DNA of 64,000 nucleotides from a candidate division Hyd24-12 bacterium UBA6080 (GTDB lineage Bacteria > Fermentibacterota > Fermentibacteria > Fermentibacterales > JCC-6). The notes beneath the pieces were generated by a model, which saw nothing but the letters and a program-made list of their open reading frames with translations, was not told the DNA's origin and did not search any database. Numbering within the stretch: the stretch's first letter is position 1; each line of letters opens with the position of its first letter. This document shows, piece after piece, positions 51,454 through 59,366 of this stretch. The stretch lies in the NCBI GenBank assembly GCA_002436025.1, contig DIXM01000003.1:186001-250000 (forward strand), read 5' to 3'. The position numbers were made by a program, and so were the translations under genes.

Positions 51454-52988
51454 CCACCGGACCCTGCCGCGTTTCCGACTCGTTCGCTGTGTCGGTAACC
51501 CTTCTTCTCATGGCCGTCCTCGTGGGGTTTTCGATCCTTCTCTGCGGGGGGGTCCTGGTCTACAGCCTCGACGACGCCTACATTCATCTGAGCATCAGCC
51601 GGGAGATAGCCCGGGGCGGTTACGGGATAAACAACGGCGAACTCAGTGCCCCATCCTCATCGGTGATCTGGGATTTCCTTCTGGCTCCGTTCTCAGCCAC
51701 TCCCTTCCATGCCGCCGTTCCGTTTGTGATAAACTCCGCTGCGCTTGTCTGGTCGGTCCTGCTTCTGCGCCGGCTTTTCAAAGCAATGCTCCCCGATGCG
51801 GGTTCCTTGGTCACGGGCCTGTTCGCGATCTGCCTTGCATTGTCCGCCAACCTTTTCGGTCTTGTGATGACGGGTATGGAGCACAGCCTGCAGGTCGCCC
51901 TGGCCCTGGCTGTTCTTTCGGGGGTAATGGATGTGGCTTCCGGTGGTGCCGTGCCCCGCAGCATGGCTGCCGCGATGGTTCTGGGTCCGATGGTGCGCTA
52001 CGAGATGCTTGCAGTGACCTTCGCCGCCGCACTCGTTCTTTTCCTGCGGAAAAAGCGGGGCTCGGCGTTGCTTTTACCTGCCCTTTCTGTCGTTCCGCTC
52101 GCTGTCTTCTCTTTGTTCCTTCTATCGCGGGGGCTGCCGCCTCTGCCCGGTTCCGTCCTGGCAAAGCTGGCTGAAGGCGGGCTGACTGGCGGTCTGGCCG
52201 GGTCGGTGGCCAACCGCATCAGGATGTACTCATCCGACATCGACGCGTTGAGGTTCGCAGCTCTTCTTTTTGTTGCTCCCGTGGTCTGGTTGGCCCGCCG
52301 GGCGGATGAAGACCGTCTGATAACCCTTTTCGCCTTCATTGTAGGCCTGGGTCACATCATTCTGGGAAGATTCGGCTGGTTCGGCCGATACCATGTCTAC
52401 TCCATGGTGATCCTCCTCATCGCCCTGGCATGGCCGTTCAGGGCCGCGCTGAACCGTTTTCTGTGCACCGCGAGGGCTACTGGCAGGGCTTGTCTTCTCG
52501 CTTTGCTTACTGCGGTGTTCCTGCTGCCCGAGGTCGTGACCACTCTGAAGACCCCCCTGGCTTCCAGGGTCATACACCTGCAGCACGGGGTCATGCGAAC
52601 GATAGCGCTTGAATACGATGACAGGATAGCGGTCAACGACATAGGGCTGGTTTCGTACGGCAATCCAAACCATGTCCTCGATCTCTGGGGGCTCGCCAAC
52701 GAGGAGTCCAGAAAGCACCACCTCGAGAGGGGAACGGGTTGGATGCGGCGGATGGTCGAGGCTGACGGTGCGGGTCTGGTGATGATCTACGGAAGCCTGT
52801 TCAGGGAAGAGATACCCGAGTCATGGAACAGGGTGGCCGTTCTTGAGATGACAGGTCCCGTTGTTGTGGGCTTTGCCGGTGTCGATATCTTCGTTACACC
52901 CGCAGGGGATTCTGAGAAAGTGACGGATCTGCTCGAGCGGATATCCCCAACGCTTCCCTCAGGAGCCTTCATCACGTTCGTCGAATAA
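51450..52988 (+). CDS. GT-C-like glycosyltransferase (AftB/arabinosyltransferase-like topology)
   Basis: A 512-residue membrane protein. The first extracytoplasmic loop is SLDDAYIHLSISREIARGGY followed by GELSAPSSSVIWDFLLAP, strongly like the DDAYI...Y(T/S)SPLW loop of decaprenyl-phosphate-dependent GT-C enzymes; the paired aspartates should be catalytic. About 10 helices follow, then a C-terminal soluble domain with IALEYDDRIAVNDIGLVSYG and LDLWGLANEE. It pairs with the preceding protein, and the two probably add sugars to an envelope polymer. Confidence 0.8.
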   Translation: MTTGPCRVSDSFAVSVTLLLMAVLVGFSILLCGGVLVYSLDDAYIHLSISREIARGGYGINNGELSAPSSSVIWDFLLAPFSATPFHAAVPFVINSAALVWSVLLLRRLFKAMLPDAGSLVTGLFAICLALSANLFGLVMTGMEHSLQVALALAVLSGVMDVASGGAVPRSMAAAMVLGPMVRYEMLAVTFAAALVLFLRKKRGSALLLPALSVVPLAVFSLFLLSRGLPPLPGSVLAKLAEGGLTGGLAGSVANRIRMYSSDIDALRFAALLFVAPVVWLARRADEDRLITLFAFIVGLGHIILGRFGWFGRYHVYSMVILLIALAWPFRAALNRFLCTARATGRACLLALLTAVFLLPEVVTTLKTPLASRVIHLQHGVMRTIALEYDDRIAVNDIGLVSYGNPNHVLDLWGLANEESRKHHLERGTGWMRRMVEADGAGLVMIYGSLFREEIPESWNRVAVLEMTGPVVVGFAGVDIFVTPAGDSEKVTDLLERISPTLPSGAFITFVE

Positions 52989-52999
52989 GGCACGGTCGG

Positions 53000-53026
53000 C
53001 CCGATCCGGTTCCTCTTCGGTTCGGG
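53000..53026 (+). terminator. Hairpin upstream of the carbamoyltransferase operon
   Basis: CCCGATCCG and CGGTTCGGG pair with one T-T mismatch around a 9-base loop. It lies between the GT-C gene stop and the next promoter and may end the upstream transcript; there is no U-tract. Confidence 0.35.
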
Positions 53027-53055
53027 TTGGCATGCTTTATATGCCGGGTTAGAAT
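53027..53055 (+). promoter_or_regulatory. Sigma70-type promoter of the DUF5989-SxtJ-carbamoyltransferase operon
   Basis: TTGGCA (53027-53032), 17-base spacer, TAGAAT (53050-53055). A start near 53062 would leave a leader of about 26 bases before the GGAGG site and ATG 53088. Confidence 0.7.
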
Positions 53056-53087
53056 AAGGGTTCTGTGTGTTGGTATGGAGGTTGACA

Positions 53088-53264
53088 ATGGGCAGTACCG
53101 GTTTTCTCGACAGACTTGGCGTTCTGGGGGAACTGCTGCGGTTTCTCTGGGCCAGGAAACTATGGTGGATGATTCCCATGGTGCTCGTGCTTATCCTCAT
53201 TGCGGGTGTTCTTGTTTTCGCTCAGGGTTCCGCCATGGCCCCCTTCATCTACACTCTATTCTAG
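53088..53264 (+). CDS. DUF5989 small membrane protein
   Basis: A 58-residue protein with a GGAGG site upstream. It matches the short DUF5989 family: ELLRFLWARKLWWMIPMVLV, one transmembrane helix, and the invariant-looking end QGSAMAPFIYTLF. This family occurs next to carbamoyltransferases and SxtJ-like proteins; its role is unknown. The gene is 9 bases before the SxtJ-like gene. Confidence 0.88.
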   Translation: MGSTGFLDRLGVLGELLRFLWARKLWWMIPMVLVLILIAGVLVFAQGSAMAPFIYTLF

Positions 53265-53273
53265 GAGGACGGG

Positions 53274-53777
53274 ATGCTCGGCGGGCTCGGGATAGTATTT
53301 CTGACCCTTGTGGGTTACACGTCCGCAGCCGCTTTGCTGGCCCCGCGGCGTCAGCCCGTGCCTTTCCTCATCGATGTTTTCGTTCTCGCAAGCCTCTGGG
53401 CTGCGGGTTTTGTCCTTAAGCCCGTGCTGTCATCACACTGGAAAAGCGTTGCCATTTCCTTCGCCATCTCCTTCATCGTTTCAGCGGTGATCACCCTGTT
53501 TCGAAGAAGCGCGCTTCCTCCGGCCCGAACAGTCCCGGATGCAAATGAAAAGCCCACGCCCTTTCGCCGGTTTAAAAAGGCCTGGACCGGTTTTGCCCAC
53601 CGCATGGGTAATTACCAGGGAAGGCTTATCCTTGTGTTCTTTTACTTCACCGTTGTGCTCCCCTTCGGCATTCCCGTAATGCTCTTCTCGGACCCCCTTG
53701 CATTGAGAAAGCTTCCGGCATGGCATGAGAGACCACAACAGAAGCCCGACATCAGCCGCTCCAGGCTGCAGTTTTAG
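53274..53777 (+). CDS. SxtJ-like membrane protein
   Basis: A 167-residue protein with several hydrophobic helices and the SxtJ-type C-terminus: FRRFKKAWTGFAHRMGNYQG, then LILVFFYFTVVLPFGIPVML and FSDPLALRKL. AGGAGG lies just before its ATG. SxtJ-like proteins accompany carbamoyltransferases in several clusters but have no established function. It sits 11 bases before the carbamoyltransferase gene. Confidence 0.82.
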   Translation: MLGGLGIVFLTLVGYTSAAALLAPRRQPVPFLIDVFVLASLWAAGFVLKPVLSSHWKSVAISFAISFIVSAVITLFRRSALPPARTVPDANEKPTPFRRFKKAWTGFAHRMGNYQGRLILVFFYFTVVLPFGIPVMLFSDPLALRKLPAWHERPQQKPDISRSRLQF

Positions 53778-53788
53778 GTAGGAATACC

Positions 53789-55579
53789 ATGCATATCCTG
53801 GGAATTTCCTGTCACTATCACGATTCTGCCGCAGCACTTCTCAGTGATGGGGAGCTTGTTGCCGCGTCCCAGGAGGAGAGGCTCAGCAGGATCAAGCAGG
53901 ACGAAAGGTACCCTGCCCTGGCAATCGACTTCTGCCTGAAGAAGGCCGGCATCGAAGCCCAGGACCTTGACTATGTGGTATTCTACGAAAAGCCTCTGGT
54001 GAAGTTCGAAAGGATCCTGCAGAGCTCCCTGGCAACTTATCCAAGGTCCTGGCGATCATTCGGTGAGGCCATGGTTAACTGGTTCGACGAAAAACTCTGG
54101 ATCAAATCCCACCTCAAGAAGCATCTTGGCCTTCCCTCTACAAAGATTCTGTTCGTCGACCATCACATGGCACATGCCGCAAGCACGCTCTACAGCTCCC
54201 CCTTTGCCGACGCGGCAATCCTCACGCTCGATGGCGTCGGGGAATGGACGACCACTGCCCGGGGGAACGGCACGGCGGACTGGGGCAGCGGTGCCGGCAA
54301 TGCGATCAACCTCGACTCCGAGTTGCGGTTTCCTCACTCCATCGGCCTTCTTTACTCGGCATTCACCGCATTCCTGGGCTTTCATGTGAACGAGGGTGAG
54401 TACAAGGTTATGGGAATGGCTCCCTACGGCAAACCCAGGTATGTCGACGAGATCTTCTCCAGGATCGTCAGCCGGGGGCCGGGGGGCAGTTTTTCCCTCA
54501 ACATGGACTTTTTCAGCTACCACTACTCTCCCGGGAAGAGTTTCAGCAGGGCGCTCGAAAAGCTGTTCGGTCCTGCCCGCAGACCCGAATCGCTTTTCGT
54601 AACCCACGAAACCGATCCCTCACGCAGCCCGAACGATCCCGAAGTAAAAAAGTGCCTGCACTACGCCGATGTGGCCGCGAGCATTCAGAAAGTAACCGAG
54701 GAGCTCATTCTTGGAATTGCGGGAAGCCTGCAACGAGAGACGGGAGCAAAACGCCTCTGCATGGCCGGAGGTGTTGCTCTGAACTCGGTGGCGAACGGCC
54801 GGATCGCGCGCGAACTTGACTTCGAACAGATCTTCATCCAGCCCGCGGCGGGCGATGCAGGAGGCGCCCTGGGCGCAGCGTTGTACGCATGGCATGTTCT
54901 GCTGGGCAAACCCCGTAAGTTCACCATGGAACACGCCTATTACGGTGAAGAGTACGACGATGACCAGGCCGTCATGGCGCTTTCAAAGGCTCCTGTCGAG
55001 TTCCAGCACCACGCTGACGAGGCGTCCCTGGTGGACCGCACTGTTGATTCTCTTCTGAAGGGAAGGGTGCTTGGCTTCTTCCAGGGCCGTTACGAGTGGG
55101 GTCCCAGGGCACTTGGCAACAGGTCCATAATCGCCGACCCCCGAAAGGCTGAGATGAAGGACATCATCAACCACAAGATCAAGTTCCGGGAACCTTTCCG
55201 TCCATTCGCGCCCGCGGTCTGCGAGGAGACGGCGGAAGAGTACTTCGAGGGGCTGAACCTCGAGCGCGAAAGCTATACTGCCCGGTTCATGATAACCGTG
55301 GTTCCCTGGAAGGAAAGATACGCTGAGAGTGCTCCGGCAGTGAATCACGGGGGTACCGGACGCCTCCAGACTGTCAGACGTGAGTGGAACCCCCGGTACT
55401 ACGACGTTATCAAAACCTTCGGCCAGGCCACGGGCACCGAGGTCCTTGTGAACACCAGCTTCAACCTGCGTGGTGAGCCGATAGTGAGCAGCCCCGCCGA
55501 TGCCCTGAAGACATACCTCAACAGCGGGATCGACAACATGGTGATGGGTTCCTACTGGGTCTCAAAGAAGCAGGTCTGA
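53789..55579 (+). CDS. Carbamoyltransferase (NodU/CmcH/TobZ family)
   Basis: A 596-residue two-domain protein. The N-terminal ASKHA-like Kae1-type domain has ILGISCHYHDSAAALLSDGE, DHHMAHAASTLYSSPF with the metal-binding histidines, and GEYKVMGMAPYGKPRY. The YrdC-like C-terminal domain has GRYEWGPRALGNRSIIADPR and VNTSFNLRGEPIVSSPADA. Such enzymes transfer a carbamoyl group from carbamoyl phosphate through a carbamoyl adenylate to sugar or antibiotic hydroxyls. With DUF5989 and SxtJ it forms a recurring trio; the acceptor here is unknown. Confidence 0.92.
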   Translation: MHILGISCHYHDSAAALLSDGELVAASQEERLSRIKQDERYPALAIDFCLKKAGIEAQDLDYVVFYEKPLVKFERILQSSLATYPRSWRSFGEAMVNWFDEKLWIKSHLKKHLGLPSTKILFVDHHMAHAASTLYSSPFADAAILTLDGVGEWTTTARGNGTADWGSGAGNAINLDSELRFPHSIGLLYSAFTAFLGFHVNEGEYKVMGMAPYGKPRYVDEIFSRIVSRGPGGSFSLNMDFFSYHYSPGKSFSRALEKLFGPARRPESLFVTHETDPSRSPNDPEVKKCLHYADVAASIQKVTEELILGIAGSLQRETGAKRLCMAGGVALNSVANGRIARELDFEQIFIQPAAGDAGGALGAALYAWHVLLGKPRKFTMEHAYYGEEYDDDQAVMALSKAPVEFQHHADEASLVDRTVDSLLKGRVLGFFQGRYEWGPRALGNRSIIADPRKAEMKDIINHKIKFREPFRPFAPAVCEETAEEYFEGLNLERESYTARFMITVVPWKERYAESAPAVNHGGTGRLQTVRREWNPRYYDVIKTFGQATGTEVLVNTSFNLRGEPIVSSPADALKTYLNSGIDNMVMGSYWVSKKQV

Positions 55580-55622
55580 CCCGTAAACACGCCAGACCCC
55601 TTATTGAAGGGTTCTTTCGATC

Positions 55623-56822
55623 ATGTCGGGTTTCGTGAAAGCAATAACAACCTCTCTGGCGACAAATCCCAGGATTCTTTGGGCCAGACCGGCCGTGAAC
55701 CTGTTTCTTGCCGGATACATCCGGAAATTCAGGCCTCGCAGTGTTGGAGGTCAACTCATCCTGCATTCGCACCTTCCACCACTGAACAGCCCCGCGTACG
55801 CCCGGTTCGTTGACGAGCACATCCTGGGGAGAAGCCAGGGTCCTTCCCATGCCCAGATAGGTGTCACCAACGCCTGTCCCCAAAACTGCGGGTACTGCTA
55901 CAATCGTGACCGAAGCGGCGAACCCATGGACACGTCAACCATCCTCCGGATAATCCGGGAGCTTCAGCAGATGGGAGTGGTATGGCTTGGCCTGACAGGT
56001 GGTGAACCGCTTCTTAATCCCGATCTAGCCCATTTGGTTCGCAAAGCCGCAGAGATGTGTGCGGTGAAGCTCTTCACAACAGGGTGCGGTCTTACGCCCT
56101 CACTGGCCTCAGAGCTCAGGCAGGCCGGGCTGTTTTCCGTGTCAGTCAGTCTTGATCATTGGGATCCTGAAGTACATGACCGGGGCAGGGGCTACGCCGG
56201 GGCATACTCGGAAGCCCTGCGGGCGATAGAGGTGTTCAGGGCTCAGGGCATCGATACAGGTGTTTCATCGGTTCTCTCCGGGGACACGATCGGTGCTGAA
56301 GGGTCTCAACGCTTTCTGGCATTTCTGGATACCCTGGGGATCAACGAGGCCTGGATAAGCGAGGTCAAGCCGTCGGGCCGGGAATCATGGAACGGGCAGG
56401 GCATATGCACCGTGGACGACCGCAAAGCTCTTGCGGTCCTTCAGGACAGGTACAACAGAAGAAAAGGCATGACCGTGAACTACCTGGGTCACTTTGAGGG
56501 AGCCAGGCACTTCGGCTGCAACGCCGGCACCAGGATGATCTATGTGGATGCTTTCGGCGAGGTCAACCCCTGTGTTTTCACGCCTATCTCCTTCGGGAAC
56601 GTGAAAAAGCGGCCCGTTTCCGAAGTGTGGAACGACATGACTCCGCTGTTCACACCTTCATCTTCATGTTTCGCAAACGAGAATTATCCTCTGTACTCCC
56701 GGTATGACACCGGCAGCCTCCCCATATCTCCGGAAGGGTCAAGTGCCCTGATGCGGGAGGCAGTTTTTCGTGAGCCGGCCCGATTCCAGAGAATTCTGAA
56801 AGGGCGGAGAAGGGGTTCATGA
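55623..56822 (+). CDS. Radical SAM/SPASM-type protein
   Basis: A 399-residue protein with the radical SAM cluster NACPQNCGYCYNRDR (CxxxCxxC), GGEPLLNPDLAHLVRKA and VSVSLDHWDPEVHD. The C-terminal region has FGCNAGTRMIYVDAFGEVNPCVFTPISFGNV, a partial SPASM pattern with FANENYPLYSR. Members modify peptides or carry out sugar and cofactor chemistry. It follows the carbamoyltransferase after 43 bases and overlaps the next membrane protein by four bases. Confidence 0.85.
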   Translation: MSGFVKAITTSLATNPRILWARPAVNLFLAGYIRKFRPRSVGGQLILHSHLPPLNSPAYARFVDEHILGRSQGPSHAQIGVTNACPQNCGYCYNRDRSGEPMDTSTILRIIRELQQMGVVWLGLTGGEPLLNPDLAHLVRKAAEMCAVKLFTTGCGLTPSLASELRQAGLFSVSVSLDHWDPEVHDRGRGYAGAYSEALRAIEVFRAQGIDTGVSSVLSGDTIGAEGSQRFLAFLDTLGINEAWISEVKPSGRESWNGQGICTVDDRKALAVLQDRYNRRKGMTVNYLGHFEGARHFGCNAGTRMIYVDAFGEVNPCVFTPISFGNVKKRPVSEVWNDMTPLFTPSSSCFANENYPLYSRYDTGSLPISPEGSSALMREAVFREPARFQRILKGRRRGS

Positions 56823-57268
56823 TGAGTGAAAGGATCGTTAGGGCGTTGGGGCTGTTGCTGTTCCTCGTTTTCGTCTCAGTGGGAGTTCTGTTTCTTCTGG
56901 CCCCGGAAGCGCCTCTCCGGGGGCTGAACTCGATCGCTGTGCAATTCGGGATGGGGCGGTCCCCGTTACACGGAACCGGCTTCTTCTCGATCATGGCAAC
57001 AGCGTACATGGCTTTGGTTGCCATCCTTGCGTTAAGGATCTTCCTGCACCCGGATGTGGCGCTGAACCCTCTTCTCCTGGCTCAGGCCAAGGCGGCAAGC
57101 AGCCTCTTCTCCTTCGGCGGTTTCCTCCTCCACCGGCCGGATCTCATCCTTCTCGTGAACGGAGTTGTGGATGGGGGACTTGCCCTTCTGGCCATACTCA
57201 TCTACAGGGCCGCACGGTTCAGGGAAAAACAAAAGGGCCTTCATGAACATCCGTCTTGCCGCGGCTGA
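56819..57268 (+). CDS. Four-helix membrane protein of unknown function
   Basis: A 149-residue protein with ATG at 56819 or 56822 over the previous stop. Hydrophobic segments are LLLFLVFVSVGVLFLLAP, FFSIMATAYMALVAILAL, SSLFSFGGFLLHRP and LLVNGVVDGGLALLAILIY. No family is recognised. It overlaps the next gene by 26 bases, an unusually long overlap, which suggests tight coupling. Confidence 0.7.
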   Translation: MMSERIVRALGLLLFLVFVSVGVLFLLAPEAPLRGLNSIAVQFGMGRSPLHGTGFFSIMATAYMALVAILALRIFLHPDVALNPLLLAQAKAASSLFSFGGFLLHRPDLILLVNGVVDGGLALLAILIYRAARFREKQKGLHEHPSCRG

Positions 57269-57791
57269 GATCCATATTCCCCGGCAACTCAGGGAAAAAT
57301 GGTTACGGCGCCTCTTCACTCTCACCGCACGGGCTTTCGGGTGTGATGCTGCGTTTGTTTCCGGGCTGCCCTTTGCCGGGATGACAGAAGAATTCGCAAG
57401 GTTCACCTCTGAAAAGTCCACCGCATGCCTTCAGGATGAGGAGGCAGCACTGGAAATCGCGTGCAGGCTGAGGGAATTGGCTTTCGCATTCGGACAGGAG
57501 TTCCGCATTGTTCTAAGGCTGCGATCAAGGACGGAGGTCATGCGTGCAGGCCGGCTGCTTTACCGCGTTCTGGGAATCGACTTCCGGGGGTCGTCCGGGG
57601 GAGGGATAACTGTTACGAAGTGCAGTTTCGCCAGGTACTACTCGCCCGAAGCCTGTGAGTTCATATCCGTTATTGACGAAGGCATCCTGGCCGGGCTCGC
57701 GGGCGGTGGAAGCCTTTCGTTCAAGGGCAGGATAACCGGGAATATGCCGAGTTGCACGGCCTTTTTTCGCTTCCCGGAGGAATTGCCTTGA
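57243..57791 (+). CDS. Small cysteine-bearing protein, possibly ATC-hydrolase-like
   Basis: ATG 57243 lies inside the end of the membrane gene. The 182-residue protein has a C-terminal part with the pattern C-x3-Y-x4-C, an acidic stretch, then C near the end: TKCSFARYYSPEACEFISVI and GNMPSCTAFFRF. This resembles the L-2-amino-thiazoline-4-carboxylate hydrolase family (PF14196-like), though similarity is by pattern only. The next gene, a GMC oxidoreductase, begins four bases before its stop. Confidence 0.55.
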   Translation: MNIRLAAAEIHIPRQLREKWLRRLFTLTARAFGCDAAFVSGLPFAGMTEEFARFTSEKSTACLQDEEAALEIACRLRELAFAFGQEFRIVLRLRSRTEVMRAGRLLYRVLGIDFRGSSGGGITVTKCSFARYYSPEACEFISVIDEGILAGLAGGGSLSFKGRITGNMPSCTAFFRFPEELP

Positions 57792-59077
57792 AAAGGGTGC
57801 TGGTGGTTGGAAGCGGCGCCGGCGGAGCCGCTGCCGCCAGGGAACTTCAAGGCAGATTCCAGGTTACCGTCCTCGAGGCGGGAAGTGAGTTCAGACCTTT
57901 CACAACCAGTCTGAGAGTACCTGAGCACGCAAAAAGGGCAGGGCTCCTGTTCGATCCCCGGGAGATAAGCCTTCTTTTTCCCGCGATGCGGGTCCACATG
58001 ACCGGCGAAGGGATGGCTGTCGTTCGTGCCCGGGGAACGGGGGGGACAACCACCATCGCCACGGCGAACGCCCTGCGTCAGGACCAGCATTTCAGGGAAC
58101 TCGGAATTGATCTTTCCCAGGCATTTTCGGAGCTGGAGAAAAGCATCCCGATCAGCGCGGATCACGGTCACCTCTGGAGACCGGCGACGAAACGCTGCTT
58201 CAGCACATGCATGACGATGAAACTCGATCCTTTCCCCACGCCAAAGATGGGCCGGTTCGAAAACTGCCGCAATTGCGGCCGCTGTGTTCTTGGCTGCCCT
58301 TTCGGGATCAAGTGGGACAGCCGGGAATTCCTGCGGGAAGCCGTTGCCAGGGGCGCCCGGCTGGAGACCGGTGCTGAGGTGGAGAGTGTTGTGACGAGTG
58401 GTGGCGAAGCCATGGGCGTGATGGCAAGGCACGGGCTCAAAAGGAGTTTTCATCCCGCTGACCTTGTTATCCTGGCCGCGGGCGGTCTTGGAACTCCCCG
58501 CATCCTTGTGAACTCGGGGATCGAGGTTGAACCACGCCTGTTCGTCGACCCTGTTCTCTGTGTAGCAGCGCGCCACCCCGAAGCCGGCCAGAACAGGGAG
58601 ATCCCGATGCCCTTCATCGTTCAGCGCCGGGGATACATTGTCTCACCCTACTTCGACCATCTGAGCAGCTTTTTCAACCGGACATGGAAACAGCCCTTTC
58701 GGGACATCTTCAGCCTGATGATCAAGCTGGCCGACACGCCCCGGGGTCACGTCGAAGGACGATCCATAAGAAAGAGCCTGACCCCTGAGGACCATGACGT
58801 TCTCTCTGAGGCAGTGGGGCTTTGCACTGACATACATTCATCCATGGGCATTCCAGGGGACAAGGTTTTTCTGGGAACCGTTAACGCCGGGCATCCCGGG
58901 GGCATGTTGCCGTTTACGCCTGCGGAAGCTCGCACGCTTCATCACGGCCGGCTTCCCGGGAATGTCTACGTCGCCGACTCATCGCTTTTTCCCGATTCCC
59001 TTGGCAACCCGCCGATGCTGACCATAATGGCCCTGGCGATAACCATCTCCCGGAGGATTGATTGCGATCAGCTCTGA
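57788..59077 (+). CDS. GMC-family flavin oxidoreductase with cysteine cluster
   Basis: TTG 57788 has CGGAGG 8 bases upstream. N-terminal FAD-binding loop VLVVGSGAGGAAAARELQG, the GMC signature region ARGTGGTTTIATANALRQDQ, and C-terminal VADSSLFPDSLGNPPMLTIM. Near residue 160 is CRNCGRCVLGCPFGIKWDS, a CxxCxxCxxxCP motif suggesting a ferredoxin-like iron-sulphur site; this occurs in some family members. The substrate is unknown. As the last gene of the carbamoyltransferase run it may oxidise an alcohol in the product. Confidence 0.85.
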   Translation: MKRVLVVGSGAGGAAAARELQGRFQVTVLEAGSEFRPFTTSLRVPEHAKRAGLLFDPREISLLFPAMRVHMTGEGMAVVRARGTGGTTTIATANALRQDQHFRELGIDLSQAFSELEKSIPISADHGHLWRPATKRCFSTCMTMKLDPFPTPKMGRFENCRNCGRCVLGCPFGIKWDSREFLREAVARGARLETGAEVESVVTSGGEAMGVMARHGLKRSFHPADLVILAAGGLGTPRILVNSGIEVEPRLFVDPVLCVAARHPEAGQNREIPMPFIVQRRGYIVSPYFDHLSSFFNRTWKQPFRDIFSLMIKLADTPRGHVEGRSIRKSLTPEDHDVLSEAVGLCTDIHSSMGIPGDKVFLGTVNAGHPGGMLPFTPAEARTLHHGRLPGNVYVADSSLFPDSLGNPPMLTIMALAITISRRIDCDQL

Positions 59078-59366
59078 ACACTGCGTAAGCGTTCTGGATT
59101 CCGGCAGTTCATCAAGGCGAAGCGTCACCCGGCTTGCTGTGTGCTGCAGAACACTTCAGGCCATCTGTGAAACTGAGTTTTCATCGACCAGTGCCTCCGC
59201 TTTGATTCAACGGCCGCGCATTCTATTGAATCCCGCTTTCTGAGTGCAAGGCAGAGCTTTTTGTCTGGGGATTCTGGCACGCAGATTCCAGGATTGACTA
59301 TGTTCTGACAGGAAGAACACCTTCCGGGCTGCCGTACTCCGACCCGACCATTGATTGGAGCACCGC
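59078..59366. other. Intergenic region with dyad
   Basis: About 290 bases without a convincing gene. TTGACT at 59294 is followed by the inverted repeat TGTTCT/AGAACA (59301-59319, 7-base loop), which might be an operator for the transporter gene that follows. A good -10 box at the right distance from TTGACT is not seen. Confidence 0.35.
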
